A stretch of DNA of 64,000 nt, from positions 100,785 to 164,784 of the forward strand of contig NZ_BCQF01000003.1 in assembly GCF_001544295.1 (NCBI RefSeq), read 5' to 3'. A program made the translations under genes and the position numbers. The notes under the pieces are model-generated. The model had not been told where the DNA came from. It saw only the letters and a list, made by a program, of their open reading frames with translations, and made no database searches. Below are positions 22,102 to 30,069 of the stretch, piece after piece (the first letter of the stretch is position 1; every line of letters starts with the position of its first letter). This DNA comes from Enterococcus pseudoavium NBRC 100491 (GTDB lineage: Bacteria > Bacillota > Bacilli > Lactobacillales > Enterococcaceae).

Positions 22102-23828
22102 GCTAATTCCTCCTTCGATAATTGAGATGCAGCGATATCATAATAGATTGGACAGTTTGCTAACAGCTCACGATGAGTGCCGATTCCCACGACATCGCCT
22201 TCGTTTAAGACAACAATTTTATCCGCCTGCATAATCGTCCCCACTCGTTGTGCCACGATCAAGACGGCCGATTCAGTCGTTTCTTTTTTCAAACGTGCCC
22301 GGAGTTTCGCATCCGTCTGATAATCTAAGGCCGAGAAACTATCATCGAAAATATAAATCTCCGGCCGGCGAATAATCGCTCGCGCAATGGCTAGCCGCTG
22401 TTTCTGACCGCCGGAAAAATTGCTGCCGCCTTCCGATAATTCTTCTTGATAGCCTTTTGGCTTTTGGCTGATAAATTCCGCTGCTTGTGCGATTTCTACG
22501 GCTTGTTCCAACTCAGCTTGCGTAGCATCTTTTTTCCCATAACGTAAATTATCGGCAATCGTCCCAGTAAACAATTGAGCTTTTTGTGGGATGTAACCAA
22601 TTTTTTCTCGCAAATCTTTCAAGCGATAGTCCCGAACATCTACTCCATCGACTAAGACTTGACCTTCTGTCACATCATAGAAACGGGGAATCAATTGAAT
22701 CAAAGTTGATTTTCCTGATCCTGTACTCCCGATAAAGGCAACCGTTTCGCCTGGTTTGGCCGTAAAGCTAACGTTACGGATCACTGGACTTTCTGCATGC
22801 CCCGGATAGGCAAAGGTCACATTTCGAAACTCCAAGGAACTTTTTTCAGTTGGTTCGACAATTTTTCCAGAATTGTCTTTAATCAACGGCTCCAAATCAA
22901 AAATTTCTTGAATCCGCTGTGCCGAAACATTGGCCCGTGGATACATCATAAAGACCGTAGCAAACAACATAAATGAAAATAATGCGTGGAAAATGTATTC
23001 AATAAAGGCAATCAAGGTTCCGACTGCCAAAGAACCGTGGCTGATCTGAATCGTCCCATTCCAAATAATCAAAACCATGACCACATTAAATAGAAAGAAA
23101 AAGCCCGGCTGTGCGACAGCCATTAAATGAAACAAACTTTTTGAACTATTCGTATAGGCATCATTGACTAATCGGAAACGCATTTCTTCAAATTTTTCAT
23201 TTACAAATGCTCGGATTACCCGTAAGCCTGAAAGGTTCTCCCGCAAGATACTATTAATATTGTCTAAGTTTTTCTGCTGTTTCGTCGATAGCGGTTCCGA
23301 ATATTTTGCAATCAATAATACTGCCAATAATAATACCGGCAGCGCTAGCAAAACATATAGACCCAAGCCCGGACTGGTGCGCATGATCAGATACAAACTC
23401 ATCCCAAACATCATCGGCGTCATGAAACCTGTTGTTAAAATATTTTGCATGAACAACATGATCTGATAGGCATCATTTGTTGTTCGTGTAATTAATGAAG
23501 AAACACCAATCTGCTCGTACTCTGAATGCGAAAAAGTTTGAATCTTTTCAAAAAGATCGTCACGAATATCCGCCACCATTCTAGAGGTGATCTGAGAACT
23601 GAAGTAACGCAAGGAAATACTCATGATGATTCCGATGACTGTAATGGCAATCATCAGGATCCCCATTTTTTGGATATAATTAAAATCACTATTGCCAATT
23701 CCTTTATCGATCATCATGGCCAAAATTGTCGGCAACCCCAACTCGATCAAAATAAATCCAAAAACACTGATGAAATCAAATAATAATAGCTTCTTATAAC
23801 GCAAGGTATACCGTAACATCAACTTCAT
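22098..23828 (-). CDS. Heterodimeric ABC exporter, subunit with degenerate Walker B and H-loop
   Basis: Partner half exporter, 576 residues from ATG 23828, which has AGAGGCGAG upstream; the longer start at 23864 has no site and overlaps the promoter. Membrane domain at about 15-300, Walker A GSTGSGKS at 367-374, canonical signature FSGGQ at 471-475. Walker B is IYIFDD with Asp496 in place of the catalytic Glu, and the H-loop residue is Gln527 instead of His. These changes mark the degenerate site typical of BmrC/LmrC-type subunits. The function is export of hydrophobic compounds, inferred from family. Confidence 0.92.
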   Translation of the reverse strand: MKLMLRYTLRYKKLLLFDFISVFGFILIELGLPTILAMMIDKGIGNSDFNYIQKMGILMIAITVIGIIMSISLRYFSSQITSRMVADIRDDLFEKIQTFSHSEYEQIGVSSLITRTTNDAYQIMLFMQNILTTGFMTPMMFGMSLYLIMRTSPGLGLYVLLALPVLLLAVLLIAKYSEPLSTKQQKNLDNINSILRENLSGLRVIRAFVNEKFEEMRFRLVNDAYTNSSKSLFHLMAVAQPGFFFLFNVVMVLIIWNGTIQISHGSLAVGTLIAFIEYIFHALFSFMLFATVFMMYPRANVSAQRIQEIFDLEPLIKDNSGKIVEPTEKSSLEFRNVTFAYPGHAESPVIRNVSFTAKPGETVAFIGSTGSGKSTLIQLIPRFYDVTEGQVLVDGVDVRDYRLKDLREKIGYIPQKAQLFTGTIADNLRYGKKDATQAELEQAVEIAQAAEFISQKPKGYQEELSEGGSNFSGGQKQRLAIARAIIRRPEIYIFDDSFSALDYQTDAKLRARLKKETTESAVLIVAQRVGTIMQADKIVVLNEGDVVGIGTHRELLANCPIYYDIAASQLSKEELA

Positions 23829-23862
23829 TTTTTCTCGCCTCTTCCTATAACGTAATGCTTCC

Positions 23863-23871
23863 AATATAGCA
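23863..23871 (-). promoter_or_regulatory. Extended -10 promoter of the ABC exporter operon
   Basis: The minus strand reads TGCTATATT, a good -10 (23863-23868) with TG extension, about 35 bases before the exporter ATG. No clear -35 is seen. Confidence 0.5.
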
Positions 23872-24173
23872 TAAATAAAATGCTCCTGTCTGCTTCCCCT
23901 TTTGTTTTTTTACCTTTCTGAAAATTTCTAAGGAAACCTCAATTCGCTTCCTACTTTCTATACTTCTGATTTATTCTGTGATAAACTACAAGTAATTGTT
24001 GTAAGAACAACCCAAAGAACGGTGAAATTGTTTTTTCAAGCAAGAAGCAAAGACGAGGCTTCTTCTTACTACTTTAGCACTGACTAAGTCGGTAAGCATA
24101 AAAAATAGGTGGCAGGCGCCCCTCATTTTGTCGTGGAAAAAATTGCTATTATGCAAATAAAGGAGATAGATTC
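23872..24173. other. Divergent intergenic region and leader of rpoY-rnjA
   Basis: About 300 bases between the exporter and rpoY. On the plus strand three local hairpins can be drawn ahead of rpoY: AAGAAGC/GCTTCTT (24042-24064), ACTGACT/GTCGGT near 24079-24093, and a small GGC/GCC pair near 24110-24120. No T-tract follows them, so they look like leader structure and not a terminator. A plausible -10 (GATAAACT near 23980) has no good -35. No gene is seen. Confidence 0.4.
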
Positions 24174-24386
24174 ATGATTTACAAAGTTTATTATCAAGAA
24201 ACCAAAGAACGCAACCCAAAACGCGAGCAAACACAATCGCTGTACGTTGAAGCTGACGGAGAAGAAATGGTTCACAATTTATTACGCGAGAACACCCCAT
24301 ATAACGTGGAATACATTCAACTTTTAGAAGGCAATCACTTGGAATACGAAAAAGAAAATGCCGACTTCAAGTTAACGGAGTTCTAA
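24174..24386 (+). CDS. rpoY: DNA-dependent RNA polymerase epsilon subunit RpoY
   Basis: Small RNA polymerase accessory subunit found in low-GC Gram-positives (formerly YkzG/DUF1447), 70 residues, starting [20 protein letters not shown] and ending [12 protein letters not shown], as in the family. It binds the polymerase near the secondary channel and may protect against phage proteins; that is family knowledge. AAGGAG precedes the ATG. rnjA begins one base after its stop, the same pair as in Bacillus. Confidence 0.95.
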   Translation: MIYKVYYQETKERNPKREQTQSLYVEADGEEMVHNLLRENTPYNVEYIQLLEGNHLEYEKENADFKLTEF

Positions 24387-24387
24387 T

Positions 24388-26064
24388 ATGAAACTTTCGC
24401 TAAAAAATAATGAAACGGGCGTTTTTGCGCTTGGTGGACTTGGCGAGATCGGAAAAAATATGTATGGGGTCCAATTTCAAGATGAGATCATTATCATTGA
24501 TGCCGGAATAAAATTTCCTGAAGATGATCTTTTAGGAATTGATTATGTCATTCCCGATTTTAGTTACGTTGTCCAAAATATCAACAAAGTCAAAGCACTC
24601 GTTATCACCCATGGTCACGAAGACCATATCGGTGGTGTCCCTTACCTATTGAAGCAAGCCAATATTCCGATCTATGCGGGCGCGCTAGCTTTAGCTTTGA
24701 TCAAAAACAAATTGGATGAGCATGGTTTATTACGCGATGCCGAATTACACGAAATCAACGAAGATTCTGTGATTCGTTTCCGTAAAACATCCGTAAGTTT
24801 TTTCCGGACCACTCACAGTATTCCGGATCCATTAGGTGTTGTCGTTAAGACACCGTCTGGTAATATCGTCGAAACTGGTGACTTCAAATTCGATTTCACT
24901 CCCGTCGGTGAACCGGCCAATTTGCATCGGATGGCTAAACTTGGTGAGGAAGGCGTCTTGTGTCTACTTTCTGATAGTACCAATGCCGAAGTTCCAACTT
25001 TTACTAAATCTGAGCAGACGATTGGCCAATCAATTTTACGAATCGTCGAAAAAGTGGAAGGTCGAATCATCTTCGCGACTTTCGCTTCCAATATTTCGCG
25101 TCTGCAACAAGCGGCTTCTGCTGCTGTTGCGACGGGCAGAAAAATTGCAGTCTTTGGGCGCAGTATGGAAAATGCCATCGTGAATGGGCAAAAATTAGGA
25201 TATATTACAGTTCCTGAAGGGACTTTTGTCGATGCTCACGAAATCAATTATCTACCAGCTAATGAATTAATGATTCTATGTACTGGTTCGCAAGGTGAAC
25301 CAATGGCGGCTCTTTCACGGATCGCTAACGGAACTCATCGACAAATTCAAATTCAACCAGATGATACGGTGATCTTTTCAAGTTCACCAATCCCTGGTAA
25401 TACTACTAGCGTCAATCATTTGATCAACCTGCTTTCTGAAGCGGGAGCTGAAGTAATCCACGGAAAAGTCAACAACATCCATACTTCAGGTCACGGAAGT
25501 CAACAAGAACAAAAACTGATGTTGCGCTTAATGAAACCAAAATATTTTGTACCCATTCACGGAGAATATCGGATGTTGAAAATACATTCCGGATTGGCTC
25601 AAGATACTGGTGTTCCAGCAGAAAATTGCTTCATTATGGAAAATGGTGACATGTTGGCTTTAACGGCTGACAGCGCTCGCCGTGCTGGACATTTCAACGC
25701 AAGCGATGTTTACGTTGATGGTAGCGGAATCGGTGACATTGGTAATGTGGTGTTACGTGACCGACGAATCCTTTCAGAAGAAGGTCTCGTTCTTGCAGTC
25801 GCAACAGTCGACATCGAGAAAAAAGAAATTTTAGCTGGTCCAGATATCTTATCCCGCGGCTTTGTTTATATGCGAGAATCTGGTGAAATGATCAGCGAAG
25901 GACAGCGGATTTTATTTCATGCTTTGCGTGAGGCTGTCAATGAAGCCGGTTGTACCGAAGCCAAATTGAAAAATGCAATGGTCGCCGCCTTACAACCTTT
26001 CTTATTTGATCAAACTGAACGGCACCCGATGATCTTACCCATGATCATGACGCCTGATAAATAG
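24388..26064 (+). CDS. rnjA: Ribonuclease J1
   Basis: Metallo-beta-lactamase-fold ribonuclease with endonuclease and 5'-3' exonuclease activities, central to mRNA turnover. It has 558 residues. The metal-binding motif HGHEDHIGG gives His75, His77, Asp79 and His80; the beta-CASP region includes [19 protein letters not shown] near 300 and the later HGEYRML motif. The C-terminal domain is present. The close link to rpoY marks it as J1 and not J2. The ribosome binding site (ACGGAG) lies within the end of rpoY, suggesting coupling. A strong terminator follows. Confidence 0.95.
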   Translation: MKLSLKNNETGVFALGGLGEIGKNMYGVQFQDEIIIIDAGIKFPEDDLLGIDYVIPDFSYVVQNINKVKALVITHGHEDHIGGVPYLLKQANIPIYAGALALALIKNKLDEHGLLRDAELHEINEDSVIRFRKTSVSFFRTTHSIPDPLGVVVKTPSGNIVETGDFKFDFTPVGEPANLHRMAKLGEEGVLCLLSDSTNAEVPTFTKSEQTIGQSILRIVEKVEGRIIFATFASNISRLQQAASAAVATGRKIAVFGRSMENAIVNGQKLGYITVPEGTFVDAHEINYLPANELMILCTGSQGEPMAALSRIANGTHRQIQIQPDDTVIFSSSPIPGNTTSVNHLINLLSEAGAEVIHGKVNNIHTSGHGSQQEQKLMLRLMKPKYFVPIHGEYRMLKIHSGLAQDTGVPAENCFIMENGDMLALTADSARRAGHFNASDVYVDGSGIGDIGNVVLRDRRILSEEGLVLAVATVDIEKKEILAGPDILSRGFVYMRESGEMISEGQRILFHALREAVNEAGCTEAKLKNAMVAALQPFLFDQTERHPMILPMIMTPDK

Positions 26065-26065
26065 T

Positions 26066-26104
26066 AAAAACATCTATCTGAAATCAGATAGATGTTTTTT
26101 TATA
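26066..26104 (+). terminator. Terminator of rpoY-rnjA
   Basis: A 16-base-pair stem with core CATCTATCTGA, a two-base loop and seven T residues, two bases after the rnjA stop. Confidence 0.9.
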
Positions 26105-26199
26105 TGATAGAAATAAAATGAGTGTATAACTAAAAGCCCAACAACCCCTGTTTTTTCGCAAAAAAAAAGATTATTTTCCCAAAAACACCAAAAAACAGA

Positions 26200-26228
26200 T
26201 TGACAAACTATCAAATTATTAGCACAAT
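26200..26228 (+). promoter_or_regulatory. Promoter of the TetR-type regulator gene
   Basis: TTGACA (26200-26205), 17 bases, CACAAT (26223-26228, four of six matches). Confidence 0.6.
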
Positions 26229-26248
26229 GAAAGTTAGTAGAAATAATT

Positions 26249-26268
26249 AATAACTATCATTAGTTATT
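26249..26268. promoter_or_regulatory. Perfect palindrome, probable operator of the adjacent regulator
   Basis: AATAACTA-TCAT-TAGTTATT is an inverted repeat with eight-base arms, placed about 20 bases downstream of the -10 and 40 bases ahead of the regulator ATG. The position fits self-repression as a roadblock; the link is inferred. Confidence 0.5.
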
Positions 26269-26307
26269 TTATAGTCTCTTGAATTTTAAGATAAAGGAAG
26301 ATTAATT

Positions 26308-26811
26308 ATGGTAAGAACTCAACGCGTGCAACGAAGCCACATTATTGATGGTGCTTATCAACTGATTATTGATGAGGGCTTTAAAAAATTTCATGCTCGT
26401 AATATCGCTCAACATATTTCTTGCTCGACCCAGCCAATTTATCGCGAATTTTCCAATTTGGCCGAATTAAAATCTGTTTTGACCAATCGGATCTTAGTAA
26501 AGTATACGGACTTTCTAGAAGATCAGGAGCCTAAGACATTGCAGGCGTTATCGACAGCAATTATGAATTATGCGACTGATTATCCCGATGAATTCTATCG
26601 TTTCTTCTTACAAGATGTCCATACGCTCCAATTAGTCAAACAAGTAACTAATACTATTTTTACGTCTATCCAGCCCGAAAAAAAGAATTCATTGCTCTTT
26701 GATTTTTTCTGGCAATATTGCATCGGTAAAGCAGCCTTAGCAATCAATCATAGTCATCATGTTGATAGTTTGGAAGAAGAACGCTTTTTTCAATTTTCTT
26801 TCGATAATTAA
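26308..26811 (+). CDS. TetR/AcrR family transcriptional regulator
   Basis: A 167-residue regulator. The N-terminal helix-turn-helix domain (RSHIIDGAYQLIIDEGFKKF, ARNIAQHISCSTQPIYREFS) covers about residues 9-55; the recognition helix is CSTQPIYREF. The C-terminal ligand domain is short (about 110 residues) with an aromatic-rich stretch (FYRFFLQDVHTLQLV). The ligand is unknown. No target gene is adjacent on the same strand: rnjA lies upstream with its own terminator and cspA lies convergent. GGAAG precedes the ATG. Confidence 0.85.
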   Translation: MVRTQRVQRSHIIDGAYQLIIDEGFKKFHARNIAQHISCSTQPIYREFSNLAELKSVLTNRILVKYTDFLEDQEPKTLQALSTAIMNYATDYPDEFYRFFLQDVHTLQLVKQVTNTIFTSIQPEKKNSLLFDFFWQYCIGKAALAINHSHHVDSLEEERFFQFSFDN

Positions 26812-26822
26812 CTAAATCAAAT

Positions 26823-26864
26823 AAAAAAAGGGGGTGTGACAAAAATTTTGTCACACCCCCTTAT
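26823..26864. terminator. Shared bidirectional terminator between the TetR gene and cspA
   Basis: A stem of about 15 pairs (core GGGGGTGTGACAAAA) with an A-run on the left and a short T-run on the right; it lies between two convergent genes. It is the most complete example of the recurring GTGTGACA hairpin group. Confidence 0.85.
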
Positions 26865-26868
26865 CATT

Positions 26869-27069
26869 TTATGCTTTAACTACGTTAGTTGCTTGAGGTC
26901 CGCGATCGCTTTCTTCAACATCGAAAGTTACTGCTTGTCCTTCTTCTAATGTTTTGAAGCCGTCGCCTTGGATAGCTGAGAAATGTACGAATACATCGCT
27001 GCCATCTTCACGAGTGATGAAGCCAAAACCTTTTTCTGCGTTAAACCATTTTACTGTTCCGTTTTCCAT
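26869..27069 (-). CDS. cspA: Cold shock protein (CspA family)
   Basis: Single-stranded nucleic-acid-binding protein of 66 residues with the cold-shock fold. RNP1 (KGFGFIT) is at residues 13-19 and RNP2 (VFVHFSAI) at 27-34. It serves as RNA chaperone; several paralogues usually exist, so induction by cold cannot be assumed. GAGGAGG precedes the ATG, and an extended -10 (TGTTACAAT, 27104-27112) lies upstream. Confidence 0.95.
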   Translation of the reverse strand: MENGTVKWFNAEKGFGFITREDGSDVFVHFSAIQGDGFKTLEEGQAVTFDVEESDRGPQATNVVKA

Positions 27070-27103
27070 GAATAAAATCCTCCTCGTGCCTAAGCACTAA
27101 TTG

Positions 27104-27112
27104 ATTGTAACA
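27104..27112 (-). promoter_or_regulatory. Extended -10 promoter of cspA
   Basis: Minus strand TGTTACAAT about 40 bases ahead of the cspA ATG. The -35 is weak. Confidence 0.45.
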
Positions 27113-27220
27113 TTGCTGGACTACGAAAAGGGAAACATCTGTACACCAACTCGCAACACAAACAAAATTACAATAATATTTTAACACTGGTCTTATTCTA
27201 TGCGCAAGAGGTTTCAATTA

Positions 27221-27910
27221 CTACTTCAAGTACTTTTCTTCACGCAAGCTGAAATATTTGGTTTCTCCAACGATAATATGATCTAATAACTCAATGCCCA
27301 TCAAGGCTCCACATTCGCGAACTCGTTCTGTAAACTCTAAATCATTTTGCGAAGGTGTAGGATTTCCCGAAGGATGATTATGTCCTAATACAACACGAGC
27401 AGCACTGATCCGAACCGCCTCTCGAAAAATCTCCCGCGGGTGTGCAATACTTTGGTTCAATGAGCCAATAAATAGCGTTTTTTGTAAAATGATCTCATTT
27501 TTCGTATTTAAAAAGAAAGCTACTAAGTGTTCTTGCTGGTAATCCTTTAATTCGTTTATCAGTTGTTGTCCTAAAGAAAGGCTGGATCGGACCTGTCCCA
27601 TCTTTGGCTGCAAGGCACGATTGATTCGACAGCCAAACTCCATCATGGCCTTCAACTCAATCGCGCGTGTCTCACCTATCCCTTTAAATTGCTGCAATTC
27701 TTGCAGCGTAGCTTGTTTTAAATCATAAAGTGCGGGATATTCTCGCAAAATACTACCGGCCAATTCCATCACATTTTGCTGACGTGTGCCACTTCGTAAA
27801 ATGATTGCCAGTAATTCCTGCTCGGATAAATGTTTTTCCCCTTCTCTCAGCAAACGCTCCCGCGGCCATGAACTTTCAGGCAACTCTTGTAATAATAAAC
27901 TTTTCTCCAT
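27221..27910 (-). CDS. radC: RadC family JAB/MPN-domain protein
   Basis: A 229-residue protein with an N-terminal helix-hairpin-helix part (LKQATLQELQQFKGIGETRA) and a C-terminal JAB metalloprotease-like domain. The metal motif is LGHNHPSGNPTPSQND near residues 175-190, with a Glu upstream. The family was named for DNA repair, but that role has been questioned; the biochemical activity is unknown. Its ATG lies directly on the T-tract of a strong hairpin whose descending arm contains the ribosome binding site (AAAGGAG), so expression should depend on that structure. Confidence 0.9.
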   Translation of the reverse strand: MEKSLLLQELPESSWPRERLLREGEKHLSEQELLAIILRSGTRQQNVMELAGSILREYPALYDLKQATLQELQQFKGIGETRAIELKAMMEFGCRINRALQPKMGQVRSSLSLGQQLINELKDYQQEHLVAFFLNTKNEIILQKTLFIGSLNQSIAHPREIFREAVRISAARVVLGHNHPSGNPTPSQNDLEFTERVRECGALMGIELLDHIIVGETKYFSLREEKYLK

Positions 27911-27955
27911 AAAAAGCTCCTTTGCCTACTTTTCTTTAAAGTACGCAAAGGAGCT
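27911..27955 (-). promoter_or_regulatory. Hairpin enclosing the radC ribosome binding site, probable terminator/attenuator
   Basis: On the minus strand an 18-position stem with one G-G mismatch (arms 27938-27955 and 27915-27932, loop AAAGA) starts within the HAD stop codon and ends in TTTTT next to the radC ATG. AAAGGAG for radC is in the 3' arm. It can stop transcription after the HAD gene and also hide the radC start site. Confidence 0.75.
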
Positions 27956-27958
27956 ACT

Positions 27959-28618
27959 CTATGCTTCTAAATAATCAATCACTTCGTTCAATGAAGGAAA
28001 GACTGCTGCTGTTTTTTCTATTAACTCTGCAGTCGGTGGTAAGATATCCGGTACCATAATAACAGGAATTCCCGCACCTTCTGCGGCTAAGATACCATTT
28101 CTAGAATCTTCCAATACTAACGCCTCGCCATTAGCGACTCCTAAGCGCTCCGCTGCAATCATAAAAATTTCTGGATTAGGCTTGGCAAACTTGACATCTT
28201 CGGCCGAAACAACATCAGAAAACTGCTCGCGAATGCCCGCGTGTTCTAATAAAATTTCAATGATGGGACGAACATTGCTAGAGGCGACAACCCGAGGAAT
28301 TTGTTTTTCTTCTAGAAAAGCCAATAATTCATGGACGCCTGGTTTTAAAGCTACTTTCCCTGACTTAAAGCGCTCATGTGCCTGCTGCCAACTCTCATCA
28401 ATAAATTTTTGGACCGTCTCTTTACCATGACTTCCATACAATTTATGATAGGCTGCCCAAACTTCTTCATCAGAAATTCCGATAAAACGTTCATAGACTT
28501 CTTCGGTAAACGGAATATTATATTTATCTGCCACCGCTAAACTGGTTTCACAGTAAATGGATTCCGTATCGAACAATAAACCATCCATATCAAAAATAAT
28601 CCCTTTAACTTTTTTCAT
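27959..28618 (-). CDS. HAD family hydrolase, beta-phosphoglucomutase-like
   Basis: A 219-residue phosphatase or phosphomutase of HAD subfamily IA. Motif I is IIFDMDGLLFDTES (residues 8-21, both catalytic Asp present), motif II RVVASSNVRP near 112, motif III with Lys near KFAKPNPEIF and motif IV EDSRNGILAA near 170. The cap is helical. DMDGLLFDTE resembles beta-phosphoglucomutase and sugar-phosphate phosphatases, but the substrate is not fixed by sequence. The start overlaps folC by 14 bases. AGGAGG precedes the ATG. Confidence 0.88.
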   Translation of the reverse strand: MKKVKGIIFDMDGLLFDTESIYCETSLAVADKYNIPFTEEVYERFIGISDEEVWAAYHKLYGSHGKETVQKFIDESWQQAHERFKSGKVALKPGVHELLAFLEEKQIPRVVASSNVRPIIEILLEHAGIREQFSDVVSAEDVKFAKPNPEIFMIAAERLGVANGEALVLEDSRNGILAAEGAGIPVIMVPDILPPTAELIEKTAAVFPSLNEVIDYLEA

Positions 28619-29918
28619 TCGAACCTCCTAAGGTTAATAATAATTGACGTACTTCAGAAACAAAGTACAATGATCCTGTAATCAGTAACAAATCGTCTGC
28701 ACCTAATTCTTCTAACAACTCACCTAGGCCGAATTGCCACAATGATACAACTTCAAAACGGCTGTCTAGATGGTCAAAGCGACTAAGATCCAATGCTTTA
28801 GGATATTCAAAAGTGGTCAAGTAAATTTGAACATTCGGAATTTCTCCCAATTGTGCCAACATTTGATCGACATCCTTGGTCTCCAAAGCGGAGAATAAGA
28901 TCTTCACGTTGTAATCATGAAATTCCCGTTTCATATTTTCGACTAAGCGTTTAATCGCATGACCATTGTGAGCCCCATCCATTACAATCAGCGGTTCATC
29001 ACTGATTTTCTCCATCCGTGCGGGCCACTGCGCATGTAATAACCCTTTTTGAATCGTTTTTTCTTCAAATGGTAAGTTCTGCTGTTCACAGTAAAGATGG
29101 AACAGTTCAATCGCAACTCCGGCATTTTCTACTTGATGGCGGCCTAACAAAGGCACTTTTAATGAAGAAAGCTTGCCGGCTGAGTCAATAAAATGAAACA
29201 ATTCACCCCAAGTTGCATCCGGCCGCAAATAATCAACTTGATATTCTTCCCCGTAGCGATAAACTTTCGCTGTTTTAGCAGCCGCCTGCTCAACAATCTC
29301 AATTAATGGTCCCTTCGCAATCTTCCCGGTGACTACAGGAATATTTTTTTTAATGATTCCAGCTTTTTGCTGGGCAATTTCATTTAGCGTATCACCTAAA
29401 ATATCCATATGATCATATCCAATCGTCGTAATTGCCGTTAACATGGGCACTACTACATTGGTGGAGTCTAGCAAGCCACCTAAGCCGACTTCTACGATCG
29501 CGACATTAACTTGTTCAGTCGCAAAATAATCCAGCATAATGGCCGTTAAAATCTCAAATTCAGTGATTCCGCTAATCGCCGGATCTTGATCTAACTCTGC
29601 TACAATTGGCTGATATTTTTCTACATAACGGATTAATTCATCATCAGGAATCGGTTGGGCATCAATCGCGATCCGTTCACTGAATTCTTCAATATAAGGA
29701 GAAGTGAAACTACCGACGGTTATCCCCGCTTCAATCATCATGCTGCGTAAATAAGCAACCGTTGAACCTTTCCCGTTTGTTCCAGCAATATGGATGACCG
29801 GAACTTTTTTTTCAGGATGACCGACTTTATTTAGTAACGCTTGGATCCGCTCTAAACCTGGACGTGAACCAAATTTTTTTCGACTATGAATCCAATCAAT
29901 CGCTTCTGTTATCGTCAA
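28605..29918 (-). CDS. folC: Bifunctional folylpolyglutamate synthase/dihydrofolate synthase (TTG start)
   Basis: Mur-ligase-fold enzyme that adds glutamate to dihydropteroate and to folates. It has 437 residues. The P-loop is AGTNGKGSTVAYL near 45-57, with TSPYIEEFSERIAI near 76-89, and HMDILGDTLNEIAQQKAGI near 170. The start is TTG at 29918 with GAGGCGAG upstream; the protein then reads TITEAIDWIHSRKKFGSRPG, matching family N-termini, and no ATG is close. It lies downstream of valS (152-base gap with terminator) and is translationally coupled to the HAD gene. Confidence 0.92.
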   Translation of the reverse strand: MTITEAIDWIHSRKKFGSRPGLERIQALLNKVGHPEKKVPVIHIAGTNGKGSTVAYLRSMMIEAGITVGSFTSPYIEEFSERIAIDAQPIPDDELIRYVEKYQPIVAELDQDPAISGITEFEILTAIMLDYFATEQVNVAIVEVGLGGLLDSTNVVVPMLTAITTIGYDHMDILGDTLNEIAQQKAGIIKKNIPVVTGKIAKGPLIEIVEQAAAKTAKVYRYGEEYQVDYLRPDATWGELFHFIDSAGKLSSLKVPLLGRHQVENAGVAIELFHLYCEQQNLPFEEKTIQKGLLHAQWPARMEKISDEPLIVMDGAHNGHAIKRLVENMKREFHDYNVKILFSALETKDVDQMLAQLGEIPNVQIYLTTFEYPKALDLSRFDHLDSRFEVVSLWQFGLGELLEELGADDLLLITGSLYFVSEVRQLLLTLGGSNEKS

Positions 29919-30012
29919 ATTACTCGCCTCGTTTATCTCTTTTTTTACTTTTCTCTAGTATAGCAAAGTTTTTCCAAGAAAGATTGTTAAGGATCATTGA
30001 TTTTATATTATT

Positions 30013-30056
30013 AACAAAATGGATGTGGCTAGTATAGCCACATCCATTTTGTTCAA
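30013..30056 (-). terminator. Terminator of valS
   Basis: A perfect 18-base-pair stem (30013-30030 with 30036-30053) with a five-base loop, 17 bases after the valS stop. The minus strand after it is AT-rich without a long T-run. Confidence 0.75.
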
Positions 30057-30069
30057 AGTTTTCGCTTTT

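Noticed and set aside
24813..25178. Minus-strand frame of 121 codons inside rnjA
   Set aside because: Shadow of the RNase J1 catalytic domain.
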